From Methylobacterium terrae (GTDB taxonomy: Bacteria; Pseudomonadota; Alphaproteobacteria; Rhizobiales; Beijerinckiaceae): a stretch of 64,000 nucleotides of DNA. How positions within the stretch are numbered: position 1 is the first letter of the stretch; each line of letters opens with the position of its first letter. The notes under the pieces were generated by a model that made no database searches, was not told where the DNA came from, and saw nothing but the letters and a program-made list of their open reading frames with translations. Location of the stretch: NCBI RefSeq assembly GCF_003173755.1, contig NZ_CP029553.1, positions 2,000,501 to 2,064,500 of the forward strand. Direction: 5' to 3'. Both the position numbers and the translations under genes were made by a program. Positions 1 to 9,490 of this stretch are shown one piece after another.

Positions 1-1
1 C

Positions 2-1834
2 GCGCTCGGGGCCCGCGGCACCCGCTTCGCCGTGATGTTCACGGCCGGCTACGCCGAGGTGGACGCGGCCGGGGCCGAGAGCCAAGCCGCCCTCGTCGCC
101 ACCGCGCGGCGGCACGGGATGCGGCTCCTGGGACCCAACTGCCTCGGCCTGTTCAACGCGGCGACCGGCTTCTACCCGATCTTCTCCGCCTCGCTGGAGG
201 GCGGCCTGCCGCTGCCGGGGCGAATCGGCATCGCCAGCCAGTCGGGCGCCTACGGCACCCACCTGTTCACCGCCTGCCGCAACCGCACCATCGGCACCGC
301 GATGCTGGTCACCACCGGCAACGAGGCCGACCTCTCGGTCGCCGACGCGATCGGCTGGATGACCCGGGACGACGACCTCGACGTGATCATGGCCTACGTC
401 GAGGGCGTCTCGGCCGGACCGGCCTTCGCGGGGGCGCTCGCGGCGGCGCGGCGGGCGAGGAAGCCCGTGATCGTGATGAAGGTCGGGCGCAGCGCGATCG
501 GCAGCGCGGCGGCGCAGTCGCACACCGCCTCGATCGCCGGCAACGACGCGATCTTCTCCGCGGTGCTGGCCGAGCACGGCGCGATCCGGGCCCGCTCGAC
601 GGAGGAACTGATCGACGTCGCCTACGCGGCGACCCGGCGGATCTACCCGGTGCCGAACACCCTCGGGGTCATCACCATCTCAGGCGGCGCCGGAGTGCTG
701 ATCTCGGACGCCGCCGAGGCCGCGGGCCTCCCGATGCCCGAGATGCCGGCGGAGGCGCAAAGCCGCCTGAAGGCGGTCCTGCCCTTCGCCTCGCCCCGCA
801 ACCCGGTCGATTGCACCGCGCAGGCCTTCAACGACCTGTCGCTGATCGGCCGCTTCACCGAATCGATGATCGCCGACGGGGGCTATTCCTCGATCCTCGC
901 CTTCTTCACCCAGATCGGCGGCGCGCCCAGCATGGCGCCGGCGATCCGCGCCCAGCTCAACGCCGTCAAGGCGCGCCACCCCGACCGGCTCTACGCCCTC
1001 TCGGTGCTGGCCTCCGAGGAGCGCAACCGCGAATACGAGGCCGACGGCTACCTGCTCTACGAGGACCCGGCCCGGGCGGTGGTGGCGCTCGAGGCGATGG
1101 GGCGCTTCGGGACGAGCTTCTCGGAGCCCGAGCCGGCCGCGCCGCCGGTGAGGGAGGCGGTCGCGCTGCCGGAGGCGACCCCGAGCGAGGCCGAGGCGAA
1201 GCGCCTGCTGGCCTCCGCCGGCATCGCGACGGTGCCGGAGGCCGTCTGCACGGACGAGACGGCGGCGGTCGCGGCGGCCGAGGCGTTCGGCTTCCCGGTC
1301 GTGATGAAGATCCTGTCGCCGGACATCCTGCACAAGACCGAGATCGGCGGCGTGCTGCTCGACGTGGCGGATGCCGAGGCGGTCCGGCGCGGCTACGCCA
1401 CGCTGCTCGAGCGCGCCGCCCGCCACGCGCCGTCGGCCCGGATCGAGGGCGTGCTGGTGGCGCGCCAGGTCAAGGGCGCGGTCGAGTGCATCCTCGGCAT
1501 CCAGCAGGACCCGGTCTTCGGCCCGGTGGCGATGGTCGGCCTCGGCGGGGTCTTCGTGGAAGTCCTGCGCGACGTGGTCTTCCGCCGCTGCCCGTTCGGC
1601 GAGGACGTGGCCGAGGCGATGATCCGCTCGATCAAGGCGGCGCCGCTCCTCACCGGCGCCCGCGGCCGGCCGCCCTGCGATATCGCAGGCCTCGCCCGGA
1701 TGCTGTCGCGCCTCTCGGTGCTCGCCGCGGCGGCGGGGCCGCGCCTGCGCTCCATCGACCTCAACCCGGTCTTCGCCCTGCCGGAGGGCGCCTTCGCGGC
1801 CGATGCGGTGATCGAGGTGGGGGAGGCGGAGTGA
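2..1834 (+). CDS. Acyl-CoA synthetase (NDP-forming), 5' end outside window
   Basis: NDP-forming acyl-CoA synthetase (acetate-CoA ligase family), which makes an acyl-CoA from a carboxylic acid, CoA and ATP. The reading frame is open from base 2, ahead of the first ATG at 32, so the start and most of the CoA-binding domain lie upstream. The visible part keeps the end of the CoA-binding fold (LLGPNCLGLFN near residue 46), the succinyl-CoA-ligase-like middle domains (GIASQSGAYGTH) and a C-terminal ATP-grasp domain from about residue 400 (FPVVMKILSPDILHKTEIGG). It heads a same-strand run of thiolase, hydratase and dehydrogenase genes, which suggests it activates the substrate of that pathway. The exact substrate cannot be told. 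Confidence 0.9.
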   Translation, partial: ALGARGTRFAVMFTAGYAEVDAAGAESQAALVATARRHGMRLLGPNCLGLFNAATGFYPIFSASLEGGLPLPGRIGIASQSGAYGTHLFTACRNRTIGTAMLVTTGNEADLSVADAIGWMTRDDDLDVIMAYVEGVSAGPAFAGALAAARRARKPVIVMKVGRSAIGSAAAQSHTASIAGNDAIFSAVLAEHGAIRARSTEELIDVAYAATRRIYPVPNTLGVITISGGAGVLISDAAEAAGLPMPEMPAEAQSRLKAVLPFASPRNPVDCTAQAFNDLSLIGRFTESMIADGGYSSILAFFTQIGGAPSMAPAIRAQLNAVKARHPDRLYALSVLASEERNREYEADGYLLYEDPARAVVALEAMGRFGTSFSEPEPAAPPVREAVALPEATPSEAEAKRLLASAGIATVPEAVCTDETAAVAAAEAFGFPVVMKILSPDILHKTEIGGVLLDVADAEAVRRGYATLLERAARHAPSARIEGVLVARQVKGAVECILGIQQDPVFGPVAMVGLGGVFVEVLRDVVFRRCPFGEDVAEAMIRSIKAAPLLTGARGRPPCDIAGLARMLSRLSVLAAAAGPRLRSIDLNPVFALPEGAFAADAVIEVGEAE

Positions 1835-1858
1835 TGGTGAGTCGGATGAGCGGCTTCG

Positions 1859-1907
1859 GGGCGAAGCTCCTGACCTCTCCCCCCTCTGCGGGGGAGGGTT
1901 CAGGAGC
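1859..1907. repeat. GC-rich hairpin repeat between acyl-CoA operon genes
   Basis: An imperfect inverted repeat (TCCTGACC ... GGTTCAGGA, with inner CTCCCCC ... GGGGGAG) lies in the 100-bp gap between the synthetase and the thiolase. It resembles the GC-rich hairpin repeats at 14.6-14.9 kb and 48.6 kb. It could be an interspersed repeat or an intra-operon RNA hairpin. Confidence 0.5.
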
Positions 1908-1934
1908 GCGCGCCTCTCTCGTGGCAGTCACCCC

Positions 1935-3458
1935 ATGACCGACCCCGCCCGCATTCCCGTCGTCGTCGGCATCGGCGAGGTCGCCGACCGGCCCGACGCG
2001 CCCGGCCGCGGCTCCGTCGGCCCCGAGCCCGCCGCCCTGATGGCCGAGGCCCTGGCCCGCGCCGACGCGGATGCCGGCGGCGGCTGGCTCGCCCGCGTCG
2101 CCTCCCTCGACGTGATCAACGCGGTGTCCTGGCCCTACGCCGACCTGCCGGCCCGCGTCGCCGACCTGATCGGCCACCGCCCGGCCCGGCTCGCCTACGG
2201 CCCGGTCGGCGGCGAGACGCCGGTGCGGTTCCTGCACGAGGCGGCGCTCAGGATCGCCCGCGGCGAGGTGGAGGTGGCGGCCCTGTGCAGCGGCGAGGCC
2301 GAGCACAGCGCGGGCGCCGCGCGCCGCGCCGGCCTCAAGCCCGAGCGCGACGCCGTCCCGCCCTGGACCGCGCCGGATCCGGCCTGGACCAACCCGCGGG
2401 CGCGCGACTACCTGCACCCTCAGGCCCTGCGCCACGGGCTGTCGCAGCCGGTCTTCGTCTACCCGCTCTACGAGACGGCCCTCCAGGCCGCCTGGGGACA
2501 GACCCCGCGCCAGGGCCGCGACGAATCGGCGGCCCTGTGGTCGGCGATGTCGCGGGTCGCCGGCGCGAACCCGAACGGCTGGCTGCGCCGCCCCTTCGCG
2601 GCGGAGGAGATCGCCACGCCCTCGCCCGCCAACCGGCCGATCGCCTGGCCCTACCCGAAGCTGATGGTGGCCAACCCCGTGGTGAACCAGGGCGCGGGCC
2701 TGATCGTGACGAGCCTCGCGCTCGCCCGCGCCGCCGGGATCCCCGAGCACCGCGTGGTCCCGATCGGCCCCGGCGCCGCGGCGGCCGAGCCGCGCGACTG
2801 GCTCGCCCGCGACCGCTTCGACCACGCGCCGGCGCAGGACGCGGTGCTGGCCGAAACCCTGCGCCGGGCAGGCTTCGCGCCCCCGGACCTCGCGGCGGTC
2901 GAACTCTACAGCTGCTTTCCCTGCGTGCCCAAGATGGCGCGCCGCAGCCTCGGGCTCCCCGCCGACGCGGTGCCGACGGTGGCCGGCGGGCTGACCTTCT
3001 TCGGCGCGCCGCTCAACGGCTACATGGCGCATGCCGCCTGCGCGATGGTCCGCGCCTTGCGCGAGGCGCCGGGCGCGGCCGGCCTCCTCTACGGCCAGGG
3101 CGAGTTCGTCACCAAGCACCACGCCCTGGTGCTGGGCGGCCGGCCGCGCGCGCCCGCCGACGCGCCGGTCTCGGTCCAGGACGAGGCGGATCGCCGCCGC
3201 GGGCCGGTGCCGCCGGTCGTCGAGGCGGCGACGGGCCGCGCGACGCTCGAGACCCACACCGTGCTGTTCGACCGCGAGGGCGCCCCCGAGCGCGGCGTCG
3301 TCGTGCTGCGCCAGGGCGGCGCGCGCCTGCTCGCCCGGGTGCCCGCCGCCGACCGCGGGACGCTCGGCCGCCTCACCGACCTCGACCGCTCGCCCGTCGG
3401 AGGCGAGGGCCGGTTGCGCACGGCCCCCGACGGGCTCCTCGAATGGGAGGCCGCGTGA
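1935..3458 (+). CDS. Thiolase-like protein (acetyl-CoA acetyltransferase family)
   Basis: A 507-residue thiolase-superfamily protein of the lipid-transfer/SCP-x type. Visible marks are the N-terminal VVVGIGEV strand, the ALCSGEAEHSA segment that replaces the usual nucleophile region, LYSCFPCVPKMAR, and the C-terminal GAPLNGYMAHAACAMV block. The classic CxG pair of degradative thiolases is not obvious, so a condensing or retro-aldol role is as likely as plain thiolysis. The ATG at 1935 follows the repeat-containing gap. Its stop TGA overlaps the next ATG by one base (TGATG), which indicates translational coupling to the enoyl-CoA hydratase. Confidence 0.85.
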   Translation: MTDPARIPVVVGIGEVADRPDAPGRGSVGPEPAALMAEALARADADAGGGWLARVASLDVINAVSWPYADLPARVADLIGHRPARLAYGPVGGETPVRFLHEAALRIARGEVEVAALCSGEAEHSAGAARRAGLKPERDAVPPWTAPDPAWTNPRARDYLHPQALRHGLSQPVFVYPLYETALQAAWGQTPRQGRDESAALWSAMSRVAGANPNGWLRRPFAAEEIATPSPANRPIAWPYPKLMVANPVVNQGAGLIVTSLALARAAGIPEHRVVPIGPGAAAAEPRDWLARDRFDHAPAQDAVLAETLRRAGFAPPDLAAVELYSCFPCVPKMARRSLGLPADAVPTVAGGLTFFGAPLNGYMAHAACAMVRALREAPGAAGLLYGQGEFVTKHHALVLGGRPRAPADAPVSVQDEADRRRGPVPPVVEAATGRATLETHTVLFDREGAPERGVVVLRQGGARLLARVPAADRGTLGRLTDLDRSPVGGEGRLRTAPDGLLEWEAA

Positions 3459-4231
3459 TGGCGGACCCGATCCGCGTCGCGCGCGCCGGCGACCACGTCG
3501 CGGTCGTGATCCTGGACCGGCCGCAGGCCCGCAACGCCGTCGATCCGGCGCTCGCCCGTGCCCTCGCGCGGGCGGTGGTCGAGACCGAAGCCGACGACGC
3601 GGTCCGCGCGGTGGTGCTCGCCGGCGAGGGCCCGGTCTTCTGCGCCGGGGCCGACCTGACGGTGATCGCGGCGGGGCGGGCCGACGATCTCTGGACGGAG
3701 GCGGGCGGCTTCGCGGGCTTCGTGCACGCGCCGCGGGCCAAGCCCTGGATCGCCGCAGTCGAGGGCCCGGCGCTCGCCGGCGGCTGCGAGATCGCGCTGG
3801 CCTGCGACCTGATCGTCGCCGGCGAGGGGGCGAGCTTCGGCCTGCCGGAGGTGACCCGCGGCCTCGTCGCGGCGGCGGGCGGGCTCTACCGGCTGCCGCG
3901 GGCGCTGCCTCAGCGAATCGCCCTCGAGCTGATCCTGACCGGCGGGCGGCTCGAAGCCGCCCGCGCCCACGCGCTCGGCCTCGTCAACCGGCTGGCGCCC
4001 CAGGGCCGCGCCCGGGACGAGGCGCTGGCGCTGGCGCGCGTCATCGCCGGCAACGCGCCGCTCGCCGTGCGCGAGAGCTTAGGCGTCGCGCGCCTCGCAC
4101 CCGATTCCAACGAGGCGGGCTTGCGCGAAGCGAGCGCCGCCGCCCGGGCACGGGTGCAGGCCTCGGAGGATTACCGCGAGGGCCCGCGGGCCTTCGTCGA
4201 GAAGCGCCCGCCGCGCTGGACGGGGCGGTGA
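3458..4231 (+). CDS. Enoyl-CoA hydratase/isomerase family protein
   Basis: A 257-residue crotonase-fold protein. The crotonase marks are the N-terminal VAVVILDRPQARNAV, the oxyanion-hole loop AGEGPVFCAGADL, and the AGGCEIALACDLIVA helix followed by FGLPEV. The C-terminal FVEKRPPRW is typical of the family. The ATG at 3458 shares a base with the stop of the upstream thiolase. In this operon it should hydrate a 2-enoyl-CoA to a 3-hydroxyacyl-CoA before the downstream dehydrogenase, though some family members do other reactions. Confidence 0.92.
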   Translation: MADPIRVARAGDHVAVVILDRPQARNAVDPALARALARAVVETEADDAVRAVVLAGEGPVFCAGADLTVIAAGRADDLWTEAGGFAGFVHAPRAKPWIAAVEGPALAGGCEIALACDLIVAGEGASFGLPEVTRGLVAAAGGLYRLPRALPQRIALELILTGGRLEAARAHALGLVNRLAPQGRARDEALALARVIAGNAPLAVRESLGVARLAPDSNEAGLREASAAARARVQASEDYREGPRAFVEKRPPRWTGR

Positions 4232-4248
4232 GAACAGGGAGACACCCC

Positions 4249-5163
4249 ATGGGCCTACTGGACGGCAAGGTCGCGCTCGTCACCGGAGCCGGTGGCGGCA
4301 TCGGGCGGGAGATCGCGCTCGCCATGGCGCTCGCCGGCGCCCGGGTGGTCGTCAACGACGTCGGCGCGAGCCTCAGCGGGCTCGGCGAGACCTCGGCGAC
4401 CCCGGGCGAGCAGACCCGCGCCATCATCGAGCAGCGCGGCGGCCAGGCGGTCGTCAACACCGATACCGTCGCCGAATGGGACGCGGCGCAACGCATCGTC
4501 GCGACCGCCCTCGACGCGTTCGGCCGCCTCGACATCGTGGTCAACAATGCCGGCATCCTGCGCGACCAGATCTTCCACAAGATGACGCCGGAGGAATGGC
4601 TTTCCGTCATCAACGTCCACCTCAACGGCAGCTTCTTCGTCTCCCGCGCCGCCGCCGAGACCTTCCGGAAACAAGGCTCGGGCGCCTACGTCCACATGAC
4701 CTCGACCTCCGGCCTGATCGGCAATCTCGGCCAGGCGAACTATTCCGCCGCCAAGCTCGGCGTCGCCGCCCTGTCGAAGTCGATCGCCCTCGACATGGGC
4801 CGCTTCGGCGTGCGCTCGAACTGCATCGCCCCCTTCGCCTGGAGCCGCATGACGAGCTCGATCCCCGCCGAGACCCCGGAGCAGAAGGCTCGCGTCGCCA
4901 AGCTCCAGGCGATGGGCCCGGAGAAGAACGCCCCGCTCGCCGTCTTCCTCGCCTCCGACGAGGCCGGCCACGTCACCGGCCAGATCTTCGCCGCCCGCCA
5001 CAACGAATTGTTCGTCTTCAACCATCCCCGCCCGGTGCGCGGCGTGCACCGGGGCGAGGGCTGGACGCCGGAGACCATCGCCGAGCACGGGATGCCGGCG
5101 CTCTCGGGCCACCTCGCCCCCCTCGACCGCAGCCCCGACGTGTTTTCCTGGGACCCGGTGTGA
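4249..5163 (+). CDS. SDR family dehydrogenase (3-hydroxyacyl-CoA type)
   Basis: A 304-residue classical short-chain dehydrogenase. It has the NAD-binding TGAGGGIG motif near residue 12, NNAG near residue 99, a catalytic Ser in the HMTSTSGLIG segment, and the YSAAK pair near residue 165. The insert around residue 45 and the C-terminal extension (HNELFVFNHPRPVRG) resemble the 3-hydroxyacyl-CoA dehydrogenase domains of peroxisomal multifunctional enzymes. ATG 4249 has a GGGAGA ribosome site 17 bases after the hydratase stop. It probably oxidises the 3-hydroxyacyl-CoA made by its neighbour. Confidence 0.88.
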   Translation: MGLLDGKVALVTGAGGGIGREIALAMALAGARVVVNDVGASLSGLGETSATPGEQTRAIIEQRGGQAVVNTDTVAEWDAAQRIVATALDAFGRLDIVVNNAGILRDQIFHKMTPEEWLSVINVHLNGSFFVSRAAAETFRKQGSGAYVHMTSTSGLIGNLGQANYSAAKLGVAALSKSIALDMGRFGVRSNCIAPFAWSRMTSSIPAETPEQKARVAKLQAMGPEKNAPLAVFLASDEAGHVTGQIFAARHNELFVFNHPRPVRGVHRGEGWTPETIAEHGMPALSGHLAPLDRSPDVFSWDPV

Positions 5164-5165
5164 CC

Positions 5166-6332
5166 ATGACGATCAACGGACGCGCCTACATCGCGGGGGC
5201 CTACGAGCACCCGGCCCGCAAGGCCCCGGACAAGTCCGTGGCCCAGCTCCACGCCGAGGCCGCCGCCGGCGCGCTCGCCGATGCCGGGCTGACGAAGGAC
5301 GACGTCGACGGCTATTTCTGCGCCGGCGACGCGCCGGGCCTCGGGCCGCTGGCGATGGCCGACTACCTGAACCTCAGGGTGCGCCACCTCGACAGCACCG
5401 ATATCGGCGGCGCCTCCTACATCGCCCACGTGGCCCACGCCGCGCAGGCCATCGCGATGGGGACGTGCAACGTCGCGCTGATCACGCTCGCCGGCCGGCC
5501 GCGCAGCGCCGGGCATTCCGGCACCGCGGCCCGGCCCGTCATCGCCGATGCGCCGGACAGCCCGTGGGAGACGCCGTTCGGCCCGACCACGGTCAACCTC
5601 TACGCGATGTGTGCCCGCCGCCACATGCACGCGTTCGGCACGACGGCCGAGCAGCTCGCCTGGATCAAGGTCGCGGCCTCGCACCACGCGCAGCACAACC
5701 CGAACGCCATGCTGCGCGACGTGGTGAGCGTCGAGGACGTGCTGGCCTCGCCGATGGTCGCCGATCCGCTGCACCGGCTCGATTGCTGCGTCGTCAGCGA
5801 CGGCGGCGGGGCGCTGGTGGTGGTGCGGCCCGAGATCGCCCGCACCCTGAAGCGCCCGCGCGTGCGGGTGATGGGGGCGGGCGAGGCGCAAAAAGGCCAG
5901 CTCGGCGGCGCGGTCGACCTGACGTACTCGGCGGCGCGGATCTCCGGGCCGGCGGCCTTCGCGGAGGCCGGGGTGACCCCGGCCGACATCCGGTACGCCT
6001 CGATCTACGACAGCTTCACCATCACGGTGCTGATGCAGCTCGAGGATCTCGGCTTCTGCGAGAAGGGGCAGGGCGGGCGCTTCGTCGCCGACGGCAACCT
6101 GATCTCGGGGACCGGAAAGCTGCCGTTCAACACCGATGGCGGCGGGCTGTGCAACAACCACCCGGCCAACCGGGGCGGCATCACCAAGGTGATCGAGGCG
6201 GTGCGCCAGTTGCGGGAAGAGGCGCATCCGGCGGTCCAGGTGAGGAATTGCGGCCTCGCCGTGGCGACCGGCATCGGCGGCCTGCTCGGCAGCCGCCACG
6301 GCGCCGCGACCCTGGTGCTCGGGAGGGAGTGA
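5166..6332 (+). CDS. Second thiolase-like protein (acetyl-CoA acetyltransferase family)
   Basis: A 388-residue thiolase-superfamily protein of the SCP-x/lipid-transfer group, distinct from the one at 1935. It starts MTINGRAYIAGAYEHP. It contains DVDGYFCAGDAPG, a CNVALITLAG strand in the thiolase core, a CVVSDGGGALVVV segment, and C-terminal NTDGGGLCNNHPANRGG, which carries the catalytic His of this family (NHP). ATG 5166 lies two bases after the SDR stop. This type is often found with a DUF35 partner, which is exactly what follows, so the pair likely acts as a complex. Confidence 0.88.
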   Translation: MTINGRAYIAGAYEHPARKAPDKSVAQLHAEAAAGALADAGLTKDDVDGYFCAGDAPGLGPLAMADYLNLRVRHLDSTDIGGASYIAHVAHAAQAIAMGTCNVALITLAGRPRSAGHSGTAARPVIADAPDSPWETPFGPTTVNLYAMCARRHMHAFGTTAEQLAWIKVAASHHAQHNPNAMLRDVVSVEDVLASPMVADPLHRLDCCVVSDGGGALVVVRPEIARTLKRPRVRVMGAGEAQKGQLGGAVDLTYSAARISGPAAFAEAGVTPADIRYASIYDSFTITVLMQLEDLGFCEKGQGGRFVADGNLISGTGKLPFNTDGGGLCNNHPANRGGITKVIEAVRQLREEAHPAVQVRNCGLAVATGIGGLLGSRHGAATLVLGRE

Positions 6333-6338
6333 GACGTG

Positions 6339-6788
6339 ATGACCGGGATTTCCTCGACCCGCATCTCCTTGCGCGACGGCGACTGGCCCGATCCGCCGGC
6401 GAGCCCCGAATCCGCGCCCTTCGTGGCGGCGGCGCGCGAGGGCCGGTTCCTGCTGCGCCGCTGCACGGCCTGCGGCAAGGCGCACTGGTACCCGCGCTCC
6501 CTGTGCCCGTTCTGCCTCGGCGAGACCGCCTGGGAGGAGGCCTCGGGGAACGGCACGATCTACAGCTACACGGTGCTCGCCCGCGAGGACCCGGCCCGCA
6601 CGATCGCCTACGTCACGCTGGCGGAAGGGCCGACGATGCTGACGAGCCTGGTCGAGTGCGATCCGCGAGCCCTGGCGATCGGCCAGCCGGTGCGCCTCGT
6701 CTTCGCGCGCTCGCGCGACGGCACGCCGGTGCCGTGCTTCCGGCCGGTCGAGGCCGACGAAGCGCCGGGGTCGGAACCGCCATCGTAG
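6339..6788 (+). CDS. Zn-ribbon/OB-fold DUF35 protein, thiolase partner
   Basis: A 149-residue DUF35-type protein. A rubredoxin-like zinc ribbon (CTACGKAHWYPRSLCPFC, about residues 42-59) is followed by an OB-fold starting near ASGNGTIYSYTVL. In archaeal and bacterial systems these proteins bridge thiolase-type enzymes and their acyl-CoA partners. GTG 6336 and ATG 6339 are adjacent in-frame start choices; ATG is preferred. It is the last gene of the acyl-CoA operon and lies six bases after the thiolase. Confidence 0.85.
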   Translation: MTGISSTRISLRDGDWPDPPASPESAPFVAAAREGRFLLRRCTACGKAHWYPRSLCPFCLGETAWEEASGNGTIYSYTVLAREDPARTIAYVTLAEGPTMLTSLVECDPRALAIGQPVRLVFARSRDGTPVPCFRPVEADEAPGSEPPS

Positions 6789-7045
6789 ATCGGCGTCCCG
6801 GGCCGCGCGATCGTTCGGGGCGGGCGGCCCCCGCGGCACGCCCGTGCGCGCGGCCCTCCGTTGCCGGGCCACCGGACGGGGCTGCGGCCCCTCCCGGACC
6901 ACGCCGCTTCGCCCTTCCGGCATGGCGACGGGAGCACGCGCCGCTTCCGGCAGGGCAGCCGAATTCTGCCGAAGGGTAAGTTTGTAACCGATCATTAACA
7001 AAAGTAATTTATCTTATAAGAATAAACTCTCATTTGAGTCGTGAC
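6789..7045. promoter_or_regulatory. Intergenic promoter region of chemoreceptor gene
   Basis: This 257-bp gap has no credible gene. Its last 60 bases are strongly AT-rich against the background (GTAACCGATCATTAACAA, then TTATCTTATAAGAATAAAC), which fits the promoter of the downstream chemoreceptor. No perfect -35/-10 pair can be assigned. Confidence 0.45.
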
Positions 7046-9049
7046 ATGCTGCGCAAGTCGACCGTCCGCACCCGCCTGTATTTCGGCTTCGGGTCACTGG
7101 TAATGATTGCCGCAGGTCTGGGTGGCTTCTCGATCTACCAGCAGGCCGGCCTCGCCGAGCAGTACGAACGGCGGGCATTGCTCGACGACCTGTCGCGCTC
7201 CGCCCTCGCCGTGATCGTGTCGACGAAGACGATGGCGGGTCAGGCGGAGCAGTACCGCCTCGCGCCGCGGCCCGAGCTGATCGCCGAGATCGAGGCGGAG
7301 CGCCGGTCGATCGAGGAATCGGGCGATCGGATGGCCAGGCGGGCGATCGCCGAGGACCGCCGCCGGCTCTACGGCGAGATCCGCGACCAGGCCCGCGACC
7401 TGAAGCCCGACATGCAGCGCCTGGAGGCGACGGGGCGCAGCATGGCGGAGGCCAAGAGCACGCTGTTCAAGGGCGGCGACGAGCTGACCCGCGCGACCGG
7501 CGCGCTCGTGGCCGAGATGCGGGCTCGCGCCAGCGACGCGCAGGTGCTCCAGGCCGCCATGACCGAGAGCGCCATGCTGCTGGTGCGGGTCGCCAACTGG
7601 CGCTTCCTGGCGACGCAGGACCCGAACGGCCCGGCGACCTTCGCGACCAATGCCGGCAAGGCGGACACCGCCCTGAAGGCCCTGCGCGGGCTCGATACCG
7701 CCGGCGCCTTCGCGTCGTCGATCCGCGCGACCGAGCAGGCGCTGGCGGCCTACGTCACCGCGTTCCAGGCCTACAACGCGGCCTCGGGCGAGAGCCAGAA
7801 GGTCTACGATGCCGGCCTCAAGCCGCGCCTGACGGCCATCGACCAAGCCACCAAGACCGTGCGGGCCAAGGTGGAGACCGTGGTGGCCGAGATCGCCGCC
7901 GCCACCGAGGGGATGACGGCCCGGACGCGGACGATCCAGTTCGTCCTGATCGCCGTCGCCCTGTCCCTCGGCACCGGCCTCGCCTTGCTGATCGCCCGCA
8001 GCATCATCGGGCCGATCGGCGGCATGACCGCGGCGATGAAGCGGCTGGCGGACGGCGATACCGACCTCGCCGTGCCCTCCCGCGATTCCCGCGACGAGAT
8101 GGGCGAGATGGCCCAGGCCGTGGAGGTGTTCCGGCAGAACGCCATCGCCCGGGTCGCCCTGGAGGCGGAGCAGCGCGAGGAGCAATCCGCCCGCCAGCGC
8201 CGCGCCGACCGGGTCGACCAGCTGGTCCGGGGCTTCCAGCACAAGGTGGCGGGCTCGCTCGAGATCGTCACCTCGGCCGCGACCGAGCTCGACGCCACGG
8301 CCCGCACCATGACGGGCGTCGCCGACACCACCAGCGCCCAGGCGCAGGCCTCCAGCGCCACCGCCGATCAGACCTCGGCCAGCGTGCAGATGGTCGCGGC
8401 CGCCGCCGAGGAGATGGTGTCCTCGCTCCAGGAGATCGAGCGGCAGGTCCTGCGCTCGAACGAGGTCGCCGGGAACGCCGCCCGCGAGGCCGCGGCGACC
8501 GACGCCGCCATGACGAGCCTGAGCGCGGCCGCCACGCAGATCGGCGCCGCCGTCGCGACGATCACCGCCATCGCCGATCAGACCAACCTGCTCGCCCTCA
8601 ACGCCACCATCGAGGCGGCCCGCGCCGGCGCGGCGGGGCGCGGCTTCGCGGTGGTGGCCGCCGAGGTGAAGGAGCTCGCGGCCCAGACCTCCCGGGCGAC
8701 CGTGGAGATCGGCGGGCAGATCACGGCGATCCAGGCCGCCACCGGCCAGGCGGCGGGCGCCATCGGGCAGATCAGCCAGACGATCGCGGCGATGAACGAG
8801 ATCAGCGGCATGATCGCCGCGACGGTGACGGAGCAGACCGCCGCGACGACCGAGATCTCGCGCAACGCCTCGCAGGCGGCCCGGGGCACCCAGGACGTGT
8901 CCGCGTCGATGACCGGCGTGCTCGGCTCGGCGGGCGAGACCGGCAGCGCCGCCTCGCAGGTGCTGATGGCGGCCGCCGAGCTCGCGACGCAGTCGCTCAA
9001 CGTCAAGCAGGAGGTCGACGGCTTCCTGCACGACATCCAGGCGGCCTGA
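7046..9049 (+). CDS. Methyl-accepting chemotaxis protein
   Basis: A 667-residue transmembrane chemoreceptor. An N-terminal membrane segment (about residues 12-33) is followed by a mostly helical periplasmic region, a second membrane segment near residues 296-320 ([19 protein letters not shown]), a HAMP linker ([20 protein letters not shown]), and the cytoplasmic signalling domain. The conserved hairpin tip [20 protein letters not shown] is near residue 507. The four-helix periplasmic region suggests a small-molecule ligand, not identifiable here. ATG 7046 is chosen; an in-frame TTG at 7034 is possible. No che genes are adjacent, so it is an orphan receptor working with a distant array. Confidence 0.93.
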   Translation: MLRKSTVRTRLYFGFGSLVMIAAGLGGFSIYQQAGLAEQYERRALLDDLSRSALAVIVSTKTMAGQAEQYRLAPRPELIAEIEAERRSIEESGDRMARRAIAEDRRRLYGEIRDQARDLKPDMQRLEATGRSMAEAKSTLFKGGDELTRATGALVAEMRARASDAQVLQAAMTESAMLLVRVANWRFLATQDPNGPATFATNAGKADTALKALRGLDTAGAFASSIRATEQALAAYVTAFQAYNAASGESQKVYDAGLKPRLTAIDQATKTVRAKVETVVAEIAAATEGMTARTRTIQFVLIAVALSLGTGLALLIARSIIGPIGGMTAAMKRLADGDTDLAVPSRDSRDEMGEMAQAVEVFRQNAIARVALEAEQREEQSARQRRADRVDQLVRGFQHKVAGSLEIVTSAATELDATARTMTGVADTTSAQAQASSATADQTSASVQMVAAAAEEMVSSLQEIERQVLRSNEVAGNAAREAAATDAAMTSLSAAATQIGAAVATITAIADQTNLLALNATIEAARAGAAGRGFAVVAAEVKELAAQTSRATVEIGGQITAIQAATGQAAGAIGQISQTIAAMNEISGMIAATVTEQTAATTEISRNASQAARGTQDVSASMTGVLGSAGETGSAASQVLMAAAELATQSLNVKQEVDGFLHDIQAA

Positions 9050-9103
9050 CGCCGCGATCACCGTGCGGTCGCGCCGGACGGTCGCGATCCAGGAGCCGCT
9101 CCC

Positions 9104-9337
9104 TCACTCCGCCGGCGGCTCCGACAGGTACCCGGCGTCGCGCAGCGCCGCCTCGACCGCCTCGCACAGCGCCTCGTCCGGGTCGTCGTTGACGGCCGGC
9201 GGGGGCGCGAGCGGCACCATCGGCGCAAACCGCATGGCCGCGTCCGGCGGGGCGGCCATCACCGTCTCCTCCGGCCCCGCCTCGCGGTCGTCGGGCAGCC
9301 TGTGCGGGCGCAGGGTCGCGATCAGCCGACCGATCAT
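9104..9337 (-). CDS. Small hypothetical protein, 77 aa
   Basis: A 77-residue acidic, Ala/Pro-rich protein starting MIGRLIATLRPHRLPDD, with a C-terminal helix DEALCEAVEAALRDAGYLSEP. No signal peptide or membrane segment is visible. A GAGGGA ribosome site lies about 9 bases before the ATG at 9337. It sits alone between the chemoreceptor (convergent) and an SDR gene (divergent). No family is recognised; it may be a lineage-specific protein. Confidence 0.5.
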   Translation of the reverse strand: MIGRLIATLRPHRLPDDREAGPEETVMAAPPDAAMRFAPMVPLAPPPAVNDDPDEALCEAVEAALRDAGYLSEPPAE

Positions 9338-9490
9338 GCGGGTTCCCTCATATCCTCCGACAGCCCGGGCGCCGGCCTCTCCGGGGCCGGCGTGCAGGGA
9401 ACGTGCGCGGGAGCGGTTTCGATCCGCGCCGCCCCTTCCCGCCGGCGCGCCCGCCACCATCTCGGGGCTCTCGCGAGATTTCCGAGGAGC

